Shown here: one piece after another, positions 7,450 to 15,762 of the stretch
How the letters are laid out: each line of letters opens with the position of its first letter
Position numbering within the stretch: the first letter of the stretch is position 1
Origin: Stappia stellulata DSM 5886
GTDB lineage: Bacteria; Pseudomonadota; Alphaproteobacteria; Rhizobiales; Stappiaceae
Length of the DNA stretch: 64,000 nt
Assembly (NCBI RefSeq): GCF_000423705.1
Contig: NZ_AUIM01000004.1
Coordinates: forward strand, 496,001-560,000
Direction of reading: 5' to 3'
Made by a program: the position numbers and the translations under genes
The notes under the pieces: model-generated
Seen by the model: only the letters and a program-made list of their open reading frames with translations
Database searches by the model: none
What the model was told of the DNA's origin: nothing

Positions 7450-10302
7450 TCACGCCGCCGTCAACTCCGCGATCCGTGCCTGCGCCTCGGCAATCCGCGT
7501 CTTGCGCTCAAGCAGCTCGTCGCGCTTCTCCTTCTCCGCCACGACAATCGCTTCCGGTGCCTTGGCAAGAAATCCCTCGTTGCCGAGCTTCTTGTCGATG
7601 CGCGCGATCTCGCCGTCGAGCTTCGACGCTTCCTTCGCCAGACGCCCGGCCTCCGCCTCGATGTCGATGACATCCGCGAGCGGGAGACAGATCATCGCCT
7701 CACCGCTGACGATCTGCACGGCGCCACGCGGCGCGGCCTCGGCCAGCGAAACGGTTTCCGCCCGCGCCAGCCTGAGGATCAGCGCCTCATGCGTCTCGAG
7801 CCGCCGCCTGGTCTCTTCGTTTGCGCCGGTGACCACGAGCGGCACTTTGGCGCCGGCCGGGACGTTCATCTCCGCGCGCACGGAGCGAACCGACGAGATC
7901 AGGTCGACAAGCCAGTTGATCTCCGCCGCGGCATCGGGATCGCCACCGAGCGAGCTTGGCCAGCGGGTGTGCGCGAGAAGACGTGGACGCGGTTTGCCCG
8001 CGCCGTCCTCTTCGACCGTGCGTGCCCACAGTTCTTCGGTCATGAACGGCATGAAGGGATGCAGGATCTTCAGGATCTCGTCGAGCACCCAGGCTGCGGT
8101 GGCGCGGGTTTCCGCCTTTGCCGCGTCCGAGCCGTCGGCGAAGATCGGCTTGGCGAACTCCAGGTACCAGTCACAGTAAGTGTTCCAGACGAAGCGATAG
8201 GCCGCGCCCGCCGCCTCGTTGAAGCGGAAGCCGTCCAGGGCCTCGGTGACATCCGCGGTGCAACGCCCCGTTTCGGTAACGATCCAGCGGTTTACGCTTT
8301 CCTGCGCGCCGGCCGGATCGAAGCCCTCGGGGCGCGTCCCGCCGTTCATCTCGACGAAGCGAGCCGCATTCCACAGCTTCGTGACGAAGTTCCGGTAGCC
8401 GCCGACGCGGCTGGTCGCCAGCTTGATGTCGCGCCCCTGCGCCGCCATCGCCGCCAGCGTGAAGCGCAATGCATCCGCCCCGAACTCGTCGATCAGCGCC
8501 AACGGGTCGATGACATTGCCCTTCGACTTCGACATCTTCTGGCCCTTCTCGTCTCGGACCAGGGCGTGGATGTAGACCGTGCTGAAGGGTTCGGTGGTCA
8601 TGTAGTGATCGCCGAACATCATCATCCGGGCGACCCAGAAAAAGATGATGTCAAAGCCGGTAACCAGAACGCTCGTGGGATAGTAATTGGCAAGCTCCGG
8701 CGTCTTGTCGGGCCAGCCGAGCGTCGAGAACGGCCACAGCGCGGAGGAAAACCACGTGTCGAGCACGTCTTCGTCGCGGTAGAGCGCAACGGCCGCTGTG
8801 TCGGCGCCGCCCTCCTCCCAGCGCGCGAGCGCGTCATCCTGGGCGATCACCTCGCAGCTCTTGCCGTAATGGGTCTGGGCAGCGGCGACAGCGTCCTCTT
8901 CCGAGCGTTCGACAAAGATTTTTCCGTCGGGTCCGTACCAGGCGGGAATGCGATGCCCCCACCACAGCTGGCGCGAGATGCACCACGGCTGGATGTTTTC
9001 CATCCACTCGAAATAGGTCTTTTCCCAGTTGCGGGGCACGAACTCGGTCCGCCCCTCCCGCACGCTGGCGATCGCCGGCTTTGCCAGCGTCTTGGCGTCG
9101 ACATACCACTGGTCCGTGAGCAAGGGCTCGATCGGAACGCCGCCGCGGTCGCCGTGCGGAACCATATGCGCATGCGGCTCGATCCGGTCGAGCAGACCCT
9201 TCTCGTCCATTGCCTCGACAAGGCGCTTGCGCACGTCGAACCGGTCGCCGCCCTCGAAGGCATCCATCGTCGCGGCAAGTTCATCGGTCTCCGCAAGACC
9301 GTCCAGGAATTCCGGATTGTCGCGCAGACAGACTTTCGCCTCACGGTCGAGGACCGAAATCATCGGCAGCTTGTGCCGCCGGCCGACCTCGAAATCGTTG
9401 AAATCATGCGCCGGCGTGATCTTGACCGCGCCCGACCCCGCATCCGGATCGGCATAATCATCGGCAACAATGGGAATGGATCGGCCGACCAGTGGCAGGA
9501 CAACACTCTTGCCGATAAGGTCACGATAACGCGGATCTTCCGGGTTCACGGCAACCGCTGTATCGCCCAGCATGGTCTCCGGGCGCGTTGTCGCCACGGT
9601 GATGTAGGTGCGTGTCTCGAACTCGGTCGGCGTGCCGTCCTCATCCCATGCAACCGGCGCCTGAAAGCTTGCGCCCGCCTCCAGCGGATACCGGAAGTGC
9701 CAGAGATTGCCCTTGATCTCGCGCTGCTCGACCTCAAGGTCGGAAATCGCCGTCAGGAACCGCGGGTCCCAGTTGACGAGGCGCTTGTCCTTGTAGATGA
9801 GCCCTTCGCGAAACAGGCCGACGAACACCTCGAGAACGGCCTTCGACAGCCCCTCGTCCATGGTGAAGCGTTCGCGCGACCAGTCGCACGATGCCCCCAG
9901 GCGCTTGAGCTGGTTCAGGATCATGCCGCCGGACTCGGCCTTCCAGTCCCAGATGCGCTCAACGAAGGTTTCGCGCCCCATCGCGCGGCGGTCGGGCTCG
10001 TTCCGCTCCGCAAGTTGTCGCTCGACGACCATCTGTGTGGCGATCCCGGCATGATCCATGCCCGGCTGCCAAAGGACATCGCGGCCGCGCATGCGCTGGA
10101 AGCGGACCAGAATGTCCTGCAGCGTGTTGTTGAGCGCATGCCCCATGTGCAGCGAACCCGTCACATTGGGCGGCGGGATCACGATGGAATAGGACGCCGC
10201 GCCCGGATCGGCGCCGGCGCCGGCCTTGAAGGCCTCGGCCTCTTCCCAGACCCCCGCGATACGAGGTTCGACATTGGCGGCATCATATGACTTGTCGAGC
10301 AT
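7450..10302 (-). CDS. valS: Valine--tRNA ligase
   Basis: 950 residues, a full-length class I synthetase that charges tRNA-Val. The HIGH-type motif is PPPNVTGSLHMGHAL (about 43-57) and the KMSKS motif is QKMSKSKGNVIDP (about 578-590). The editing domain lies between them. The anticodon-binding domain and a C-terminal coiled-coil arm (about 880-950, rich in Lys/Glu/Arg) follow. ATG at 10302. The preceding gene popZ ends in its own terminator, so valS is likely transcribed from the 171-nt gap. A very long antisense frame exists across this gene and is only a codon-bias shadow. Confidence 0.98.
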   Translation of the reverse strand: MLDKSYDAANVEPRIAGVWEEAEAFKAGAGADPGAASYSIVIPPPNVTGSLHMGHALNNTLQDILVRFQRMRGRDVLWQPGMDHAGIATQMVVERQLAERNEPDRRAMGRETFVERIWDWKAESGGMILNQLKRLGASCDWSRERFTMDEGLSKAVLEVFVGLFREGLIYKDKRLVNWDPRFLTAISDLEVEQREIKGNLWHFRYPLEAGASFQAPVAWDEDGTPTEFETRTYITVATTRPETMLGDTAVAVNPEDPRYRDLIGKSVVLPLVGRSIPIVADDYADPDAGSGAVKITPAHDFNDFEVGRRHKLPMISVLDREAKVCLRDNPEFLDGLAETDELAATMDAFEGGDRFDVRKRLVEAMDEKGLLDRIEPHAHMVPHGDRGGVPIEPLLTDQWYVDAKTLAKPAIASVREGRTEFVPRNWEKTYFEWMENIQPWCISRQLWWGHRIPAWYGPDGKIFVERSEEDAVAAAQTHYGKSCEVIAQDDALARWEEGGADTAAVALYRDEDVLDTWFSSALWPFSTLGWPDKTPELANYYPTSVLVTGFDIIFFWVARMMMFGDHYMTTEPFSTVYIHALVRDEKGQKMSKSKGNVIDPLALIDEFGADALRFTLAAMAAQGRDIKLATSRVGGYRNFVTKLWNAARFVEMNGGTRPEGFDPAGAQESVNRWIVTETGRCTADVTEALDGFRFNEAAGAAYRFVWNTYCDWYLEFAKPIFADGSDAAKAETRATAAWVLDEILKILHPFMPFMTEELWARTVEEDGAGKPRPRLLAHTRWPSSLGGDPDAAAEINWLVDLISSVRSVRAEMNVPAGAKVPLVVTGANEETRRRLETHEALILRLARAETVSLAEAAPRGAVQIVSGEAMICLPLADVIDIEAEAGRLAKEASKLDGEIARIDKKLGNEGFLAKAPEAIVVAEKEKRDELLERKTRIAEAQARIAELTAA

Positions 10303-10408
10303 TGTTTTTCTCGGATCCTGAAAACTGAACGCGTGGTTACTCGCAGGCGCGGCGCCAAGTCAACCGTCGCCGGAAAGGGGGCAACAGCAAGGCGCTGGAT
10401 ACATGAGC

Positions 10409-10442
10409 GGAAAATAAATGCGCCGCCCCGATAGGGCGGCGC
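10409..10442 (-). terminator. Rho-independent terminator after popZ
   Basis: A perfect 9-bp stem (GCGCCGCCC at 10420-10428 against GGGCGGCGC at 10434-10442) closes a 5-nt loop. On the minus strand it is followed by ATTTATTTT. It sits 31 nt past the popZ stop and ahead of valS, so it separates the two transcripts. Confidence 0.8.
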
Positions 10443-10473
10443 GGAAAGAAGCGCGAAAGGACATCCGTCCTTC

Positions 10474-11151
10474 CTACCGGCCGCGCGATACCCGCTCGAT
10501 TTCCTGCCGTACGAGGCGTTCGACCATGGGAGGGAGGTTTTCGTCCAGCCAGGACTTGAGCATCGGCCGCAACATTTCCTTGACCAGATCCTCAAGCGTC
10601 CTGGCGTTGTTGGAAAGGATCGTGCCGGCAAGGTTGTTGAAAGCCGAATGCACCGCCTGGTTTGCGGTCGGAGAAAGAAGTTCCTCGGTGAACCGGTCGC
10701 TCGCGCTTTGCGCCTCGCCGGAGGGCTCCGGCGTCGGCTCTGCAACGGGTTCCTCTTCCATGAAGGCGACATCGCCGATCTGCTCCTCGGCGGTGGCCAG
10801 TCCCTCGACCATATCGAAAGCATCATCGGCATCGTCGACGGCAAGGTCCTCGGTCAACTCGAGAACGTCATCCGCTTCAGCCTCGACTTCCGGTTCAGGG
10901 GCGAGCTCCGGTTCCGGGGCGAACTCGGGTTCCGGCTCGCCGAGCTCGACCTCGTCTTCGTCGGAATCAAAAAGCTTGTCGAGATCGTCCTGAGACATCT
11001 CCGCGGAGCCGTCCTCGTCGGCCACGGCCTCCGGCGCATCGACATTGTCCTCGGCTTCGGCTGCCGGCGTTTCCTCGTCGGAAATGATCCGGCGAATAGA
11101 CGCCAGAATTTCCTCCATGGAGGGTTCCTGAGCTTGATTGGCGTTGGCCAT
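10474..11151 (-). CDS. popZ: PopZ/DUF2497 polar organising protein
   Basis: 225 residues with the PopZ layout. The N-terminal amphipathic helix EPSMEEILASIRRIISDE (residues 9-26) recruits client proteins in the known family. A long acidic Pro/Glu-rich linker (about 30-150) follows. The conserved C-terminal oligomerisation domain (about 155-220) includes SPTANQAVHSAFNNLAG, LEDLVKEMLRPMLKSWLDENLPP and VERLVRQEIERV. PopZ forms a polar condensate that anchors the chromosome centromere in alphaproteobacteria. The linker is longer and more acidic than in Caulobacter, which is common in Rhizobiales. A TATATT-like -10 lies on the minus strand at 11250-11255, but no good -35 is seen. Confidence 0.85.
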   Translation of the reverse strand: MANANQAQEPSMEEILASIRRIISDEETPAAEAEDNVDAPEAVADEDGSAEMSQDDLDKLFDSDEDEVELGEPEPEFAPEPELAPEPEVEAEADDVLELTEDLAVDDADDAFDMVEGLATAEEQIGDVAFMEEEPVAEPTPEPSGEAQSASDRFTEELLSPTANQAVHSAFNNLAGTILSNNARTLEDLVKEMLRPMLKSWLDENLPPMVERLVRQEIERVSRGR

Positions 11152-11360
11152 ACCGATCCCCGTACTCGACTACCGCGATGACCGGACCGATGCCCGGGCA
11201 CTATGGCAGAGGCTGTCGCCTCATGCCGTCGCGCGACTCACTTGTGAAGAATATAACGCGTTCGAAGGCGAAGGGAAAAGCACAACGCAACGACGAATCC
11301 GCTGCTTTGCTCTTGTCAAGCACAAGAAAGCACTGTTTTCGACCGAATTTCGCGATTCCG

Positions 11361-11380
11361 CACCCGGCAAACACCGGGTG
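11361..11380 (-). terminator. Possible weak terminator after the tolC-type gene
   Basis: A 7-bp perfect hairpin CACCCGG / CCGGGTG with a 6-nt loop sits 22 nt past the stop of the outer-membrane channel gene. No run of T follows on either strand, so it may only stabilise a 3-prime end. Confidence 0.35.
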
Positions 11381-11401
11381 ACCCTTGCGTCCCGTCGCGG
11401 T

Positions 11402-12775
11402 TCAGCGACCGTCAGGCGTCTTGAGCCCGAACCAGCTGTTGCGAACCTTCTTGTAATGCGCCTTTTCGTCGTAACGCGCGACGGCAAGACCGAGGCGGTC
11501 AGCGGTGAGCGCGCCCGAGGCTGCGAGCAACGCATAGGCCGCGACCGTACGGTTGCGCTGGGCCGTAACGAGGCTGACCCGGCTGTTGACGAGCTCGAAC
11601 TGCGCATTCAGCACATCGAGTGTCGTGCGCTGTCCCACGCGCTGTTCCTCGATCACGCCTTCAAGGGCAAGCTGGTTGGCGGAGACCGCATCCTGCGCTG
11701 CCGCGATCGATGCGACAGCTGCCTGATACTGGCCCCAGGCCGAGACGATCGAGGCCCGGATCTGGTCGCGCGCGACATCCAGCTGGATGCGTGTCTGGCC
11801 GAGGTCTTCCTTCGTCTGACGGACACGAGAGGACACGGCGCCCCCCTGATACAGCGGGATCGAGACCCTTCCGAAGATGCTTGCGGAATCCACCGTATCG
11901 ACGGTCGAGGACGTCGGCGGATTCCACTGGCGCTGAAGGTTGCCTTCCAGCGTCACGGTCGGCAACAGCTCGCCTTCCGTCGTCTTCACGGCGAACACGG
12001 CCGCATCCACAAGATGCTGCGCGGACAAGATCGAGGGGTGATTGGCCGCCCCCGCCCCCAGCGCCGCGTCCAGCCCCTTCGGCAAACGGCCGTAAATCGA
12101 TGTGCGCGCGGACAGCCGCTTGGGATCGGCTCCGACAAGCTGCCGATAGATCGCGCGGCTTGTGTTCACATTCGCCATTGCAAGATTGAGATCCGACTGG
12201 GCCTCGGAAAAACGGGCACGGGCTTGGGAGACGTCGGTGCGCGTGCCCTCCCCCACCTCGAAGCGGTCATCGGCGGCGCGAACCTGCTCGGACAGGAATT
12301 CCAGGCTGCTGCGGCGCAGCGAGACGATTGCCGTGTTCGAGATCACGTCCATATAGGCGGTGGCCGCCTGCTGGAGAATCGTTTGCTCCGTCGCGCGGAG
12401 GCTTTCACGCTCCGACCTGACCACAGCTTCGGCCTGACGCGTAGAATTGACCGTCCTGAACCCGCGAAAGATATTCTGGGTAATGGCAAGACCGGCAGTG
12501 GCGGTATTGCGATAACTCGCACGTCCAGGCACGGAATCGGAGTACTGGGCGCCGACGTCGAACCGGCCGAACACCTGCGGACGCCACCCCGACAGGGCCT
12601 GCGGGACCCGCTCGTCAACGGAGCGCAGGGTTGCGCGTGCGGCGTTGATCGTCGGGTTGTTGGAGTAAGTCTGTGCCAGGGCCTCGTCAATTGACTGGGC
12701 ATGGCCAATGCCAGGAACCGCTCCCGAAAGCACGAAAAGAGCGGCCGCACCAAGCCAGTAACCACTGCGTTTCAC
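11402..12775 (-). CDS. TolC-family outer-membrane channel protein
   Basis: 457 residues from a GTG at 12775 that has AGGGG 8 nt upstream. This start gives a clean signal peptide (KRSGYWLGAAALFVLSG, AxA site before QSIDEALAQTY). TolC-family features are present: SIDEALAQTYSNNPTI at the mature N-terminus, long coiled helices, LFQGG-like IPLYQGGAVSSRVRQ, and GQRTTLDVLNAQFELVNSRV in the second repeat. TolC trimers form the outer-membrane duct for type I secretion and multidrug efflux. No inner-membrane pump or adaptor is adjacent, so the partner is encoded elsewhere. The pairing with a Pcm-like gene just upstream is common in Rhizobiales. Confidence 0.93.
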   Translation of the reverse strand: MKRSGYWLGAAALFVLSGAVPGIGHAQSIDEALAQTYSNNPTINAARATLRSVDERVPQALSGWRPQVFGRFDVGAQYSDSVPGRASYRNTATAGLAITQNIFRGFRTVNSTRQAEAVVRSERESLRATEQTILQQAATAYMDVISNTAIVSLRRSSLEFLSEQVRAADDRFEVGEGTRTDVSQARARFSEAQSDLNLAMANVNTSRAIYRQLVGADPKRLSARTSIYGRLPKGLDAALGAGAANHPSILSAQHLVDAAVFAVKTTEGELLPTVTLEGNLQRQWNPPTSSTVDTVDSASIFGRVSIPLYQGGAVSSRVRQTKEDLGQTRIQLDVARDQIRASIVSAWGQYQAAVASIAAAQDAVSANQLALEGVIEEQRVGQRTTLDVLNAQFELVNSRVSLVTAQRNRTVAAYALLAASGALTADRLGLAVARYDEKAHYKKVRNSWFGLKTPDGR

Positions 12776-13297
12776 GTTGAGCACCCCTGTTGACTTCTGT
12801 CCGACCGTCTGACGCCACGAATGGCACACGACGGTCTTTCTGTTTTTAGCGGACAGAGCGTCCGCCGCCGCCTCATTCACCTTCAGACCCGTGCCGTTTT
12901 TGACATTCTGGTCTGCGAACCGTCGTTTCCCTGGCGCATAGACAAGGAAGCGACGGCGAATATCGTCATCCGGTCAGCCCGCCCTCGACCGAGAACGCCG
13001 AAGGGATCGCAACATGACCAAACCGGGAGTTGGTCCTGGCACCGCGCCGCAGCCAACCGGAGCATACTGTTACCGCGCTCCTCCCGCGAGACAACCGCGC
13101 AGAGCCCGCCCACCGACTATTCCGGCCGGGATGCGTCCTCGGGGCAACACACCCGAGCATCGGAAAACCGCCGCACGCTGACCTGCCGCAAGGGCAGATA
13201 TCCGCGGATGCGCGCGCCCGATTCCCGCAAGCGGCCGGAGACGCGACCGCGCCGTCACCCGGTTCCGTGCAGGCCGTACTCTCAGCACCGTTCCAGA
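12776..13297. other. Intergenic region between Pcm-like and TolC-type genes
   Basis: 522 nt. No frame in it resembles a protein, and no tRNA or strong hairpin was found. It presumably carries the promoter of the TolC-type gene, but I could not identify one with confidence. Confidence 0.5.
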
Positions 13298-13960
13298 TTA
13301 AAAGACGAACTCTTTTGCGGCCTGATAGCCTGGCAGAACATGAGCCGTTGCATTGAAGGCGAAGCGTCCCGAAACGGCCTCGCCGGAACGTACGTAGAGC
13401 CGCGCGACGCCCGCGCCGCCCACGCCCTCGATGGCAACGAGGCGACCGCCGTCCTTCATCTGCGCGGTCAGTGCATCCGGCAAATGTTCAATGGCACCGT
13501 CGATGACAATCACGTCATACGGTCCTTCCGAGGCCGCGCCGGTGACGAGATCGCCATCGACGACAGCCGCATTCTCGATCCCGAGATCGACCAGCAGATC
13601 CGACGCAGCGGCCGTCGCGTCTGCGGTTGCCTCGAGCCCGACGACCGAGCCCGCGAGCTCCGCCAGGACCGCCACGCTGTAGCCGGACGCGCAACCCACG
13701 CACAAAACGACGTCGTCAGGTCCGATCTTTGCAAGCTGAATGAGCTTGGCAAAGACATGCGGTTTCATCAGATAGCGCTGGGTGTCGCCGACAGAGAGGG
13801 GAATGTCGGAATCGCTGTAGGCAATGCTGCGCCTGGAGGCCGGCACGAATCGTTCGCGCGGGACGCTTGCCATGGCGTCGAGAATGCCATGGTCGGTTAC
13901 GTCGTTGGTCCGCAACTGATTGTCGACCATGTGAGTGCGAGCCCGTTCGAAGTCGCCCAT
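13298..13960 (-). CDS. Protein-L-isoaspartate O-methyltransferase-like protein, divergent paralogue
   Basis: 220 residues from the ATG at 13960, which has AGAGG upstream. It has the Pcm-type N-terminal helices (VDNQLRTNDVTDHGILDAM, PRERFVP) and an AdoMet-binding motif I of the form VGCASGYSVAVLAELAG. The usual Pcm motif QTISQP is replaced by DTQRYLMKP, so substrate recognition probably differs from true repair enzymes. The window also holds a canonical Pcm at 37117-37833. It lies upstream of the TolC-type gene in the same direction. I consider it a methyltransferase-fold protein whose activity on isoaspartate is doubtful. Confidence 0.8.
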   Translation of the reverse strand: MGDFERARTHMVDNQLRTNDVTDHGILDAMASVPRERFVPASRRSIAYSDSDIPLSVGDTQRYLMKPHVFAKLIQLAKIGPDDVVLCVGCASGYSVAVLAELAGSVVGLEATADATAAASDLLVDLGIENAAVVDGDLVTGAASEGPYDVIVIDGAIEHLPDALTAQMKDGGRLVAIEGVGGAGVARLYVRSGEAVSGRFAFNATAHVLPGYQAAKEFVF

Positions 13961-14516
13961 TGCACGCCTCTTCAGCTTAGCGAGTGAGTGGTTCCGGTTC
14001 ATTACCGGCGTCCGAAGCCCGTGACAAGATGCACGAGAACGGATGACGGCTCGCATCAACCCATTTCGCCAAGCATCCGTCAGAATCTTCCGATCACCGC
14101 CGAATTCGTCATTTCGCAATGTATCAGGCGATGCGTGAATTCCACCCGCTTTTTTTGCAAGCCCGAGCTTCGAAAGCACATTGTTTGCAACCGGTTTCGG
14201 ACCCGTCCAGAATAACGGCTTCATCACGGTCGTTCAGAAAGCGTGTCGAATGAGATTGCAATTCTGACAGTCATTCACCTGCCGCCAGCCGTTCCGTGAA
14301 CCCGGCAAAGGGCGACAGGCCTTGCGACCGACAAGCCCTGTCCGTGCGGACCAAATCGGGAGCGAAGGCCGATATCGCAGATCTTGCCGCTCGGCGTCGC
14401 AAGAGAGGATGCGCTCATGCATTGCAAGGGAGGTTGCGCAGGCGCCATGTCATCGAAAATGTCCAAACTGACGAGCTTTAAATCGTCTCCATCGCTTCAC
14501 TTACACGGAGTTGGAA
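13961..14516. other. Divergent intergenic region
   Basis: 556 nt between the Pcm-like gene (minus) and the NIPSNAP gene (plus). Several short frames exist but none shows family features. It contains the promoters for both neighbours; no confident -35/-10 pair was found. Confidence 0.5.
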
Positions 14517-14846
14517 ATGCTTATTGATGTTCGAACCTACAGATGTCGACCGGGAACGCTGGCGGCACATCTGGCGCTTTACGAAAAACACGGAAAGGCA
14601 CCGCAAACACGGCATCTCGGACAGCCGGTGGCGTTTCTGCTCACTGAAACCGGCGATCCCAACGAATACATCCACATCTGGGCCTATGAGGACGCAGGCG
14701 ACCGCGAAGCGCGGCGGGCAGAAATGTGGGCGGATCCGGACTGGCTGGATTACCTGCGTCGCAGCGCCGATCTCGGCGCGCTGGAAAGCCAGACAAACCG
14801 ACTGATGAAGCCGGCGCCCTTCTTCGACGAGCCGACCCGTCCGTGA
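14517..14846 (+). CDS. NIPSNAP family protein
   Basis: 109 residues. It begins MLIDVRTYRCRPGTLAAHLALYEKHG, which is the typical NIPSNAP/dimeric ferredoxin-like opening, and continues with NEYIHIWAYEDAGDREARRAEMWADPDWLDYL, the second conserved block. These small alpha/beta barrel-like dimers have no single known function. Some are encoded with catabolic enzymes. The ATG at 14517 is chosen because GGAG lies 7 nt upstream; an in-frame TTG at 14511 is an alternative. It stands alone, convergent with the DUF1467 gene. Confidence 0.85.
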   Translation: MLIDVRTYRCRPGTLAAHLALYEKHGKAPQTRHLGQPVAFLLTETGDPNEYIHIWAYEDAGDREARRAEMWADPDWLDYLRRSADLGALESQTNRLMKPAPFFDEPTRP

Positions 14847-14852
14847 CGCGGC

Positions 14853-14873
14853 GGCGGCGGGATACCCGCCGCC
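14853..14873. terminator. GC-rich hairpin between convergent genes
   Basis: A 9-bp stem GGCGGCGGG / CCCGCCGCC with a 3-nt loop lies 6 nt after the NIPSNAP stop and 36 nt past the DUF1467 stop. There is little T after it on either strand, so termination strength is uncertain. Its position suits a bidirectional terminator closing the nuo-rnj unit. Confidence 0.5.
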
Positions 14874-14909
14874 CCTTCACACCCGCTCCGCAGACTGTGC
14901 GACGTTCCG

Positions 14910-15176
14910 CTAACCGCTGGGCGGCTTGAAGGGCAGATCGTCGAGGGTCAGCCCGGAATGAACCTTCAGCCAGTAAAATGCGCCGAAAATGACGGCGGCG
15001 ATCACTGTCGTCATCAGGGCCTTCTTCAAGAGCTGCGGTCGTCCCGGAGCGCTCGCCTCCGTGCCGGGCGTGACCTCGCCGCTTTCCTCCTGCGTGACAA
15101 CGCCGATCGGCAGGATCGCAAAGAGAATGATCCACCAGATGATGAAGAAGATGGCCAGAGAAGAGACAAGAGACAC
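14910..15176 (-). CDS. DUF1467 family small membrane protein
   Basis: 88 residues with two membrane helices (about 4-26, SLAIFFIIWWIILFAILPIGV, and about 52-70, ALMTTVIAAVIFGAFYWL) joined by an acidic loop. The opening SxFFIIWWxxLFAxLPxGV is the DUF1467 hallmark. Its role is unknown. It closes the nuo-birA-rnj-mce run, 86 nt after the epimerase gene, as in many Rhizobiales. The start is a GTG at 15176. Confidence 0.85.
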   Translation of the reverse strand: MSLVSSLAIFFIIWWIILFAILPIGVVTQEESGEVTPGTEASAPGRPQLLKKALMTTVIAAVIFGAFYWLKVHSGLTLDDLPFKPPSG

Positions 15177-15262
15177 GGTGCTTTAAATCCAATCAGGGCT
15201 TGATCTGTCAGTTGCTCGGCGGCCCGCAAGGCCCGCTTCCCGCGCCGGCGATTTCAGCGGCG

Positions 15263-15667
15263 TCACACCTGCTCGAGTTCCACCAGCGTTCCGTTGAAAT
15301 CCTTCGGATGAAGGAAAATCACGGGCTTGCCGTGGGCACCGATCTTGGGCTCGCCGCTTCCCAGCACCCTTGCCCCCTTTTCCGTCAACCGATCGCGCGC
15401 TTCGACGATATCCTCCACCTCATAGCACACGTGATGGATGCCGCCGGACGGGCTGCGGTCCAGAAACGCGGTGATCGGCGATCCCTCCCCAAGCGGTTCC
15501 AGCAACTCGATTTTCGTGTTGGGCAGTTCGATGAACACCACGGTAACACCGTGATCGGGCTCCGGCTGAGGTTGGGAGACTTTCGCACCGAGCGTGTCCC
15601 GATACATTGCCGTTGCGGCTTCCAGATCCGGCACCGCAATCGCAACATGGTTCAACCGTCCAATCAT
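15263..15667 (-). CDS. mce: Methylmalonyl-CoA epimerase
   Basis: 134 residues, one VOC-fold unit with two beta-alpha-beta-beta-beta modules. It opens with MIGRLNHVAIAVPDLEAA, whose His is a metal ligand. Metal-site residues follow around KIELLEPLG, GGIHHVCYEV and LVELEQV. The enzyme interconverts (R)- and (S)-methylmalonyl-CoA in propionyl-CoA breakdown. The mutase and propionyl-CoA carboxylase are not in this window. It is 95 nt downstream of rnj. ATG at 15667. Confidence 0.92.
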   Translation of the reverse strand: MIGRLNHVAIAVPDLEAATAMYRDTLGAKVSQPQPEPDHGVTVVFIELPNTKIELLEPLGEGSPITAFLDRSPSGGIHHVCYEVEDIVEARDRLTEKGARVLGSGEPKIGAHGKPVIFLHPKDFNGTLVELEQV

Positions 15668-15762
15668 TCAAACCTCCCGCTCGTCTCGTCGCCCCGCCAT
15701 TTCGCGGTGCTGCAGGGCCCCATAGTGGTAGGGTGGGCCGTCGCCGGCCAGCCCCCAAATCG

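Noticed and set aside
7789-10290. 833-residue open frame on the plus strand opposite valS
   Set aside because: It is antisense to a complete valyl-tRNA synthetase. Long antisense frames are expected from the strong third-position GC bias, and the translation is Arg/Asp/Gly-rich without family features.
12821-13987. 388-residue plus-strand frame across the intergenic region and the Pcm-like gene
   Set aside because: Most of it is antisense to the methyltransferase gene, and the rest is unstructured Arg-rich sequence.
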